A DNA stretch of 64,000 nucleotides from Strigamia acuminata (Eukaryota; Arthropoda; Chilopoda; Geophilomorpha; Linotaeniidae): assembly GCA_949358305.1 (NCBI GenBank), contig OX442323.1, positions 7,564,001-7,628,000 of the forward strand, in the 5' to 3' direction. The notes beneath the pieces were generated by a model. That model did not search any database, was not told the origin of the DNA, and saw nothing but the letters and a program-made list of their open reading frames with translations. The position numbers and the translations under genes are program-made. Positions within the stretch are counted from its first letter, which is position 1. The number at the start of each line of letters is the position of its first letter. Positions 54,888-64,000 of the stretch are shown in pieces.

Positions 54888-57522
54888 GTAAGTTGCAAAA
54901 ACTTGATAAAACTAACATTAAATGCAAACAAATGGCGCGAAACTCCTTTAGATCTTCCTCTCTCCATTGTATCCTCTTAAGAAAAGCTGATCAAAACATC
55001 CGATTCTCGGACAATTGAATTTCCATCTTTTCTCGAGGGAATAATGACCCTTGCCGAGTGCCGACCCCCCATGTATTCAAAATCGATGTTTTAAAGGGAA
55101 ACTAAAGTCGAAAAAGTATTTTTTATTTTTTTTATTATATAATTTAATTTTTTTGTTGTTGTTTTTAAATGAGGAATTAAAATGTATGAAATTTCGGTTT
55201 ACATTGCGCGGCGTAATGAGCGGTTTGGTCCGCTCGCAGGATTTAATTTCAATCGAGGAAATTCACATTGATGTATCTCATCATCCCTAGGAAGGGACCC
55301 ATTCATTAGCTTTTTTCCCGATGCTATAATTTTGCAAGAAACATCTCTGATGACTGTTATTATATTCCTTTCTGTTTTCGATGCTAACGAGCGCACGGAA
55401 CCGTTCGGAATTCCCAAAATGGTGTCACTTTGTTTGATTGATTAAATTTTAATTTAAAGCGCGAATATTAATGTTTCGTTTTGTCAGATGCGATTTTTCA
55501 TCTCCGTGCCCATTTTACGCTCAATTTGAGCCACGGGCCGAAATACTCACCTACATTTAATTCTAGGCCAAGCGGGGGGTGTTTTTAGGGGCCCTAAGTA
55601 GGGGGTAGGGGTTTTAAAAGGTGGTTAAGTAGGTGATGTATAGAGGAATGTCTGATTAACTTTGTGGAACTGCGGGGGGGGGGACGTGGCGAAATTATAC
55701 GCTTGGAAAGTGTGTTTTTATGGTCTTGTCAGTTGATTAGGGGTGGAGTTGGAAGCCATTTTGGATTTTTGGAGTTGGAATAATAAGTATGATGTATAAA
55801 TAGAAAAAGGAAGAATTTTGTTTGGTTTCGAGTTCGGTGTCCAATCAAATTGGCGTGTTTGTTGCCACTTATGCACGTAATGATGCGGTAATGGCGGAAT
55901 GAGGACGCCCGGAGCGTCATTGAACAATGTCACGTACAGTTTTGATGGGGAGAGAAAAGAAAAAGGAGGAAAAAATAAATAGTTGTGTGTGTGTTGTGTG
56001 TGTTGTGGATATAGGGGAAATTCAGCTCTCTGCAGATGGTAAATTATAGGTATAGGAAATTCTTTGTTATTTATTATAGTGTGGTGTTCCGAAAGGTTTT
56101 TATTTTTTATTATTTTTTTTTTTTAGGTTTTTCCGTGACAGGGGGTTTTGAAATGTTTTTTTTTATTTATTTATTTTTATCTGACATTTTGGAAAGATTT
56201 TTATTGAGGTGAAATTGTTTGTTTTGTTATAATTTTGGGGTTTTAGTGGCTTGATTATAGGTAATTCGGCGTTTTATTCGAAAATAGTTAAATTTATGGG
56301 TTATGGCAAACAAATTAAGGATTGATAAAGCCAACTTGTTATATTTATTACGGTCGTTTGTGATCCGGGACCCATAAATCGCATCCGAATGCACGTTTTA
56401 TTCGCACGTTTGATATACCGCGTTGACAATCCCTCAAATAAAACTTAATACATTCAACGACGCCTTCCGAGTGAAGGAAAATCTTTGAAAATGGGTTTTT
56501 TAGGGGTTTCGAATACACAAAAAAGTGGTTTTTGTTGATTATTTTGCGAGTAATCGTTGAAAAATTGAGTATTTTGCTTCTTTAAGTTGCAATTTGCATA
56601 TTGAAACGCGTAAAGTTTGTAGCAATCAAACATTCCTCTTTTGCTGCGACTCGCATAACACCATTTCCATCGATCCTCGAGTTGAACGTAGTTTTACCTG
56701 AGTACTAAAAGGGTTATGGGAGCTACAGTGAGACGCAGCCGTGTCATCAACACTCGTCTTTGCCTATCCCACTGGATTTCTTGATTAGATCTTTGTGTCG
56801 AAGCGTAAAAGAAAAGTTGGTCTTTACTGTACTTCCTTATTTTCTTTTTTTACTTCTTTTTTCTGTGAAAGTAAAATGGCTACCTGTCTTGGTATTCATG
56901 TGTCGGGCCCCCTACCTCGTTTAACAAGGCACCCAACTGGGAAAACAGCAGCACAAATACGGGCACGAGACAAGTAAATAACGCCATCCATCAATGTATT
57001 AAGTCAAACTGCACAGATCAATTTGTCTTGAAAACTTTCCTTTTCTCTCTTTTTTCCTTTTCTTTTCGTTTCTTTTCTTGGTTATTGAATACTTTTCCAA
57101 TAAACTTAAGTTAGTGAAAAATGGCTAATCTGTTCTGGGGTTAAAGCCTTCTGCCAGATGTTGAGTTTTGTGCAAGATCGAATTTTGAAAGAGAAAAAGG
57201 AAAAATCTCAGGAGAGGTTTTGTTTTTTTTGAGTCACTCCAAGTGTTTTTGACACCTTTCGGTTCAATTTCTAGGTTTATCGGGAACATTTTTTAATTCT
57301 CAAGTGAAATATTGATTGTGTGGTAGTCCAGAGACAGAGAATGGGGTTTGCAAGCAGTGACTATAGAGATAGAAACACAAAGAAAGGAAGATGGAAACGG
57401 TTCATCGTGCTGATCAGTTTTTTCCATTATGTCCATCTTCATCAATCAATAAGTGTTCAGAAGGAAGACGGTTGAAACACTATTTTACGTTCAGTCGGCT
57501 GGATGGAATCAAGCGTCACAAT

Positions 57523-57548
57523 AACGCAGAAGTTAAGCAGCATTGGGT
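57523..57548 (+). repeat. 5S rRNA-like fragment, possibly from a SINE
   Basis: CGCAGAAGTTAAGCAGCATT followed by GGG matches the internal promoter region of animal 5S rRNA. The rest of the 5S gene is not recognisable, so it is a remnant, perhaps of a 5S-derived SINE. Confidence 0.5.
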
Positions 57549-57985
57549 GATCTGCTGCTAATCCCAGTTGTTTTTCCATCTTTGTCTGACTTAGGTCAGA
57601 GCCATGCCGTAAACCGGCTGTCTCGCCCGCGCTTTCGTAGGTAATTAGTTTCTTTAAAAGTCATCAGAATTTGCTTGTAGCGATAACACAATAGATTATT
57701 CTATTATTCTATTCTAAGAAAGTATGCCACTATTGTCAACTGGGTTCTCTGGTTTCCCGGTTGGGTCTTCATGAAAGTCCTAAAACGGATCACAAAAAGA
57801 AGGGGGTTGTGGAAGTTATCGGTTTCTAGCCGGGTATAGGAAATAGGTAAAAATGAAAAGCTCGCGAGCACAAGTTATCGCAGCAGGAGCGCCGTGACTG
57901 ACCTACAGGGGCACTATGACCACCTACAGGGGTGCCGTGAATGGTACACAGTGCTGTGAATCAAAAAAGTTTGGGAACCATTGAG

Positions 57986-58125
57986 TTACCGTATTACCTC
58001 GCTTTAAGCGGCATGCCAAGTTTTGTAAGTTTTACTTAGGAATGCCGGTAAAAATGGGGATTACCGGCAGTCTGGTCAAATCTGCACTATAGTGGCATGC
58101 CGCTTAAATCGGAGTGATGTGGTAA
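57986..58125. mobile_element. Short MITE of the GCATGCCGG family, copy 3 (140 bp)
   Basis: TTACCGTATTACCTCGCTTT with AAGCGGCATGCC at the left is mirrored at the right by GGCATGCCGCTTAAATCGG and GTGATGTGGTAA. It is a compact version of 27920-28440 and 43550-44226. Confidence 0.78.
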
Positions 58126-58572
58126 ATGAGTTGGTCATCATCCACCAAGCTACAAGCTGGAAAGATCAAACAGTTTGGTTACAGTGTATGTATACAAACA
58201 TATTTGAAAGCAACAGAACTTCCATCCTCGACTGCTCGGCCCTGCGCTGTCGCTGTCATTGCAAACATATGCATAGACGCTTATACAAACTCTTACTAAT
58301 TGAACAGAAATCTGTTTAACCCCCAATCCATACCTGTACTTTTACTCCATTGGAGTGCTGTTAATAATAAATGAATGAATAAATAAACCCAACCTTGTAT
58401 TTGTCTAGCAGACCAAGCTTTTGAAGTTTATCCGCTTCCTTGTGTTTCTACCTTATGGCAGTAGCGGCTGAGGTTCTTTACTTTGGTGTTTGGCGACTTT
58501 GAAATTAAAATTCTTCTCTAACCTTCCTGCAACTACTCATCAATGTTTGCACATACCCGAGTAGAAATTATC

Positions 58573-58690
58573 AGTAGCTGCATTCAAAAACTAAAATATT
58601 TTGTGTTTTACTTCAATTTTAAACCCAAAATGACATCATTTCCTGTTTAAACCCATGTTAAAACTTAAAATACACTTAAACTAAAACTGC
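58573..58690. mobile_element. Partial, diverged copy of the GTAGCTGCATTC palindromic MITE
   Basis: GTAGCTGCATTCAAAAACT is identical to the tip at 42687. The following bases (GACATCATTTCCTGTT) resemble that element's CRE-containing arm. The right end is lost. Confidence 0.6.
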
Positions 58691-60012
58691 GAGGTGCTTA
58701 AAGGTTAGTCTTTTTCGATCGCCTATAATCGCCACCGAGAAGGACCAGGATGTCGATGGATTAATTTTCCCTTTTCTTTTCAACGCCGTATAAGAAATTA
58801 CTGATATTTTCTTCTTCGTCGCTGAAATTTTCAGTTTCAGCGAAAGAGGTTGCAGCTGTTTCTTCTTGAGAGAGATTTCTTGTGAATTAAATCATTGACA
58901 AGTCCCGTTTACTTTTTAATTCCTTAAACCTAGAAGTGTGTTGAGCCTTACATTTTTAATTTCCTTTACTTTTAATCGCATTTCTCTCAACCTAGTTTAA
59001 TTCTGTCGACTTGGAAAGCAATTACCATAAAAGCCTCTCGTTTGTGCTCGTCTCAAATCTCCAAGAACGTTGATCAAGACACAAAGAAGTTTATGCGAAC
59101 CGTGCACTATTAGATTTTTCGTTATGCTAAGGAAACCATTTGAGTTTTTTGTTTAAAACTCGATATGTTCACTTTTTGTGAATTACACTGAGAATAAAAC
59201 AATAGGACTGGGCGAGAGAAGGCTTTTAGTGAGTTTTACTACCGGTAATCAGACTTCCAGCAATGAAGATACCTTTTACCTCTCTCTTTCTCTTTCTTCT
59301 TTATTTATACGCTTGCATCAAAATTTTATTTCACCCACTCCCATTTTTCAGAGCACAATTGGCATTAGACGAGAAGTTTTTACATAAAGCAAAATAAACG
59401 CATTAAAGTATGCGGGAGATTTTCAAATGTGGCTATACGCATGTAAACCGTGCACATATCAATAGGCCGTTTGCAGACGGTTGCAATTCTTCTTGCTGCG
59501 TGTCTATTGGTTGGAAAATGGGTAAATAAAAACAAATTTGTGCAAAATGATTTTTGGGATGCGGGTTGTGTGCGTTCTTGGGGGTTGTTCATGCAAACAA
59601 TTTCCAATTGGTCAACAAAGTCTGAAACAAAAGTTTGAAATTTTACCTAATGTGTTTGTCTTTTGAGAGGTTTGTATTTGGGTGATGTTTGGTCTTGTTT
59701 GGAGCAACTTATTACCAAATTGCTTCGACTTAAGATTATTGGTGATATCTGTGGCTTTGTTCCTTACACTTGCACAATTTACGATGTGAGTATTTTGGCC
59801 AAAGCTCCACTTGCAAAGATTGTGTTTATCGTGTGTTAGTTAGGGTGGGCTGTAATGAAGGTCGTAAATTCTTAGGAGGTGGTAATAATGTTGCTGCGAC
59901 TATTGTGCTGTCCGTCGGGTGCTTGCAGTGGACAAGAGAGACGAAGAACCGAGTTAAGTAGGTGATCGTTCTTGCACGGATAGGAAACGAACAATATGTG
60001 CGTTCAATTTGC

Positions 60013-60053
60013 GACTGTAAAAATATTTAGACTCTGAAAGCTTATGAGTACTA
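60013..60053. repeat. 41-bp exact dispersed repeat, copy 2
   Basis: Identical over 41 bases to 26904-26944, ending CTTATGAGTACTA. No inverted-repeat structure is visible around it. Confidence 0.85.
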
Positions 60054-60554
60054 TGATTTAGTGCCAACAGACTCGATTGCCGGTTTACTTTTAGAATTGA
60101 CGACGTGTTTTTACGTCATTTCAGTGTCCAAAAGGAAGAAAAGGAAAGATTTGTTTCCTTTTGCATATTGAATGCACCTAAAGTACTTTTGGAATGAGCG
60201 TACTTAATTGTTGTATAGAACAACCAGGTAAAAAAATAAATAACTTCCTGTTAATTTACATGTTAAAACACTTATTATTTTAACAGTGTCCTGTCAAATG
60301 TTAATGTGGTGACTAATGCATGACATATGTGTAGATTATATCACTATCTAAAAAGGAAAATGCAAAAGGAAAGAACAGTGACCCCATTGGTTGCTAAAGT
60401 ATCTTTTTGCAAGCGATGAAGTTTTTAACTTCTCCTCCAACATGTAGAAACAATAGTAGACTTAAATGAAACAACCTCTTGTCTTTTAACGTTCTATCCA
60501 AATTTATTTAAAGTGGCTGAAAAAACGTTGTTTTGGCCTGTAGTACTCTCGGAG

Positions 60555-60599
60555 TCCCAGGTAGCTTATCGTCAGTGGTAAAACACCTGCCCTGCAAAT
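60555..60599 (+). repeat. tRNA-like 5' half, SINE remnant
   Basis: GTAGCTTATCGTCAGTGGTA followed by AAACACCTGCCCTGCAAAT resembles the D-arm, A box and anticodon stem of an alanine-type tRNA. It is cut off by the hAT-like element that follows. It cannot be a functional tRNA. Confidence 0.45.
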
Positions 60600-60732
60600 T
60601 TATTTGGTTTTTAAGTGTTTTTTTTCCGTTTTCTTAGGTTTTTAGTAAGGTTTTTAAGTGTTTTTTTTCTGGACCTCGATAAAAATTTTCAATAGTATCC
60701 GGACCCTACTTAAAATTACTTGCCGACCTCTG
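60600..60732 (-). mobile_element. Truncated hAT-type MITE
   Basis: It ends CTTGCCGACCTCTG, the reverse complement of a hAT terminus (CAGAGGTCGGCAAG). The bases before it match, reversed, the left part of 26357-26666 (CCTCGATAAAAATTTTCAAT). Confidence 0.72.
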
Positions 60733-63479
60733 CCGTAAACACTTTTAAGTCCACCAACCAAAATTAAAGTTTTATTTTGGTTGATTCACTTAAATGATGT
60801 TTTTAACGTTGTTTTTAACGTCATATCCACTGACCAACGGTTTAACGGTTTAAAATCACCAGGCAACAAAGAAAATTAATAGTTTATAGTATGGATTTTG
60901 GTGTTTCTGTAAACAACATACACAAAAGACAAAAACATGCTGAACTATGAATTTTGTGTGAGATTATTTAATTTTATTGTCTGCTGAAAGTTTAGTTTTG
61001 GGTTTTACGGTGAATGGTAATTAAAATTCCTTCATTCCCACCCGATGAATCAATTCTGTTTTGTTTGTTGTGTATGTTTCACCTGGAGCACTGCAAAAAT
61101 TACTAGTTGGTTGGTGAATTAGGCATTATTCCTTCTGGGCTTTATTTGATTATTTTTTGTTGAGAATCAACGTCTTGATTTACATTACTGCAAATATTTA
61201 TGGAGCCGACATGAGGTTAGTCAAGCATTTGCAATTAATTAGGGAAATAAAGCGGATCGATTCAGTCTGCTCACTTGCACAGGTAAATTTGCTGAACACT
61301 TGTTTAAACATTGGATTATGACTTCAGACAAGCAAATATTTATCTTGTGGTGTCTGTTGTGACACTTGTCCAGTGTCATTTACAATTTGCATAATGTCCA
61401 CAGAGAAATCTTCCACTTATCTTGTTTGCACGAGTGAAATTGCTTTCTTTTACGGCAAGTTTCTGAAAAATTGGAAAGCAGTCACGTTCTCTAATCAATG
61501 TTTTCATTAAGATGTGTTAAAAGCGTTAAGTGGTGATTTAGGGGTTAGAGTAAGATGGTTTTTAATACCAAACCTGTTGTCTTTCTCCCTTAATTGAACA
61601 ATTTTCACAAGTTTGCTCGAGTGCTAAATTAGCGAAAGCGACCGATAATTCTTTCTTGCACTCGTGGTTTTACTTATGATAGTGTGATCAGGGTCCCATG
61701 AGGATGCGGGAGGGCCCTGAATTGCAAAATGAAATAATCTTTCACCTCGAAGTGAGAAGTTTCACTTTTACCGTGTAGCCAGTTAACTGTGTGCGTTATG
61801 GAGTGTCCGCACTCCATCTTTCAATATGTTAATTTGTGACGCTGGTCAACTGTCAGCGCGACCTGTGTAAAAACATGCAAATAAATGTCTTATGTTAATT
61901 CTACTTACCAAGATGGCTGCTTTATTCACGACTCCGTAATAACCGATTTTATTACCAACAATATCAAACCAAGAAACACATTACGTTACATGACGTTAGT
62001 TTTCTGGTAAACATGATGTCGTATGTGAACTACCCATAATGCATTTTGATTATCTGGACCAACAAAATGGTTGTCGATCTACGACAAAAAATCTACCTCG
62101 TACAACTGGAATTTAGTTTTCCGAATAAGTCTTCCGGAAAACCGGTTCGTTTACACGATCGGTTTTCCAGAAAAGTAAAATTCGCATTTTTACTTATCTA
62201 GATAATTGGGTACATGTAAACACGGTAAACACAACGGCGCGGATTATATTTCAGTGCCGCATTGAATTAACGAAGGGAATCAATCAAGATTTGCAAGTAT
62301 TCCCGTAGCGATTATAGTTTTTCGCCAACTGGGACTCTTTAGAAAAGTTCTCCTAATGAAATATAATGCGGCTTTGCGGCTCGGCTTGCATGGCTGGGTC
62401 ACAAACGACTACAATTGAAGTATACGTATTCATTTCGAAAAAGAACGTTTTCTTTAACTTTTCAAAGAGAATTTCTCTTTTCAATCCAATTTCGATGCTT
62501 TGTGCTAGGCCTAACTTGTTTTGCCCGACTTGCTTCCTATTAAAGGAGTGTGGAAAAGGGAAAAGGGCGCGTGCGCGTGTATAGTTGTAAGGAACATGAA
62601 ATTATATATAATCGAGGTCCCGGCTGAGCGTCCAATTCGAGCGAGGAAGCGGATATTTGTATCGCGGCCTCGCGGGGCGTGTTTGTTTGTTTGCACGCCT
62701 GGCCGAACATATTTGATATTTACCCGCTCTGCGTTCTCTCGCCAGGCCTCATTCATTAGCTCTTGTCAGCAAAGGCAATTGAGCATTCGCAATCATACTT
62801 ATCAGCAAGCGGTTCGCTTTGTCAGTTGTAAGTTGTAAACTGTATACCATCTTAGTCCCGAACTTATTTTATCGTGACCGCACGGCCCGTAAATCTCTCG
62901 GCTGATAATTGTGTACGACCAGCAGCCAAACCAACTACTCCCCATTCGGAGTCCAGTCTTGTTTATTGCGCAGATTGTAGAGCGGATTTTTTTTTTTTTT
63001 TTTTTTTTTTATAAATTGAAATTAGTTTTGCAGGATGAATTAAGTAGATGAAGGAAGACTCAGTTAGGGATTTTGTTGTTGTTTTGGTTGAGGGAAGCAG
63101 AGCTTTAAGTGAAATCAGCATTATAAGTGCAGCGGGTTTGAATGTATTATAATATATACACCCACTTGTGGTTTTATGCGGTCTTTTTAACGCGGGTTTA
63201 GAAAAATAAATTCAATTTTGTTTTTACACGATTTATTTTGATTTAAAACGGCTTATAAAAATTTTTTCAAAATTTGATTTTTATTTTAAAGTATAGAATA
63301 GTATATAGGATTTTTGCGTCACTTCGGCCATGCATTTTGATTGTGATGACCACAACAACAGTGACAGTGAACTTGATGAAATCCAGACGTTTTCCCCGCG
63401 GTTTCTTTTGTTTTTCGGTGTTTTTTCTTGTTTTTCCTGTTTTTTCATGGTATTTTTTGGGTTGTGTGTGTTTATTGGG

Positions 63480-63655
63480 GGGGTTTATTTGGTTTTTAAG
63501 TGTTTTTTTTGTTTTCTTAGGTTTTTAGTAAGGGTTTTAGGTGTTTTTTCCGTTTTCTTAGGTTTTTAATAAGGTTTTTAAATGTTTTTTTCTGGATCTC
63601 GATAAAAATTTTCAATAGTATCCAGACCCCACTTAAAATTAATTGCCGACTCCTG
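63480..63655 (-). mobile_element. Truncated hAT-type MITE with internal duplication
   Basis: It ends GCCGACTCCTG and shares CTCGATAAAAATTTTCAATA with the copies at 26357 and 60600. The internal TTTCTTAGGTTTTTAGTAAG unit is duplicated here. Confidence 0.7.
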
Positions 63656-64000
63656 CTTTACGGCATACACATTGGTGTACTGTATATGAATTACGAACTT
63701 GGGCCACCATCTGTGGACGCAGGTGACGATTGCAGACGACTAAAGAGCAAAACGAACTAGAAAAGTTAACCAAGAATTCTTCCTCCACATATACAAATTT
63801 GTGGACATTTGGAATGGTTGTGGTTGGTGGAGATAAGAGAATGCTATTGCAAGCCTAATACCTAAAGAACAACATGGGATAAATGTATGTTTTACCATTT
63901 TGAATGAGCCCAGATAAAAGCTGACGTTCCTTGAAGGCTTCATTTGAATTGCTGAATTTCCGGCAAATGGAGACTAAAAGCGAATTGCAATTGTTGGCTT

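Larger units (their letters stand above)
54888..64000 (+). other. First intron of the SLC16 gene (continues past window)
   Basis: The region is AT-rich DNA with MITE fragments, a 5S-like scrap and a tRNA-like scrap listed separately. Stretches 55000-57300, 58700-60000, 60750-63470 show nothing I can name beyond a small hairpin near 62138-62176 (TTCCGGAAAACCG / CGGTTTTCCAG) and homopolymer runs. No exon was recognised on either strand. Confidence 0.55.

Noticed and set aside
60555-60599. Functional tRNA gene
   Set aside because: Only the 5' half is present; the T arm and acceptor 3' strand are missing.

Overview
The window is nuclear DNA of an invertebrate animal. Three lines of evidence support this: split genes with GT-AG introns, many only 50-75 bases long; metazoan-type VPS13, MMS22L and cytochrome-b5-oxidoreductase genes; and AT-rich introns full of miniature inverted-repeat transposons (MITEs). 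The phylum cannot be fixed from the sequence. Degenerate TTAGG-like strings hint at an arthropod but prove nothing.

Layout. Positions 1 to about 10811 hold most of a Ty3/gypsy-type LTR retrotransposon on the + strand. It comprises the end of gag, an intact pol joined by a textbook -1 frameshift site, a 1.4 kb T-rich spacer, an intact third ORF of unknown function with a DnaJ-like CxxCxGxG zinc motif, and a long 3' region. Its left end is outside the window. It abuts a 30-bp tandem repeat directly upstream of a VPS13 exon. Positions 10951-17490 carry 22 exons encoding the C-terminal half (1563 residues) of a VPS13A/C-type lipid transfer protein, so the element probably sits in a VPS13 intron in the sense direction. 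MMS22L (replication-fork repair) follows tail-to-tail on the - strand, 22699-18092, in 19 exons with all phases closing to 1160 residues. CYB5R4 (cytochrome b5/CS/b5-reductase fusion) starts head-to-head with it. Eleven CYB5R4 coding exons lie at 23060-27716 and the last, encoding the final 18-19 residues, lies 19.3 kb away at 47056-47113. That giant intron is a trap for nested MITEs and tandem arrays. Positions 47114-54502 are intergenic with more arrays and nested MITEs. The first coding exon of an SLC16-type monocarboxylate transporter lies at 54503-54887, and its intron fills the rest of the window.

The host genes are functionally unrelated (membrane-contact lipid transfer, DNA repair, redox, transport). 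The most novel material is in the retroelement: a five-fold AT-hook array inserted in Pol between RNase H and integrase, the unidentified third ORF with a candidate splice acceptor just upstream, and a striking excess of the palindrome ACGCGT (30 copies counted by eye in 10.8 kb, against 3 in the other 53 kb). The second theme is a set of foldback MITE families, several sharing ATACCGTA-type tips and inserted into one another.

All exon boundaries were derived by hand from reading frame, splice signals and remembered family similarity. No alignment or search was run.
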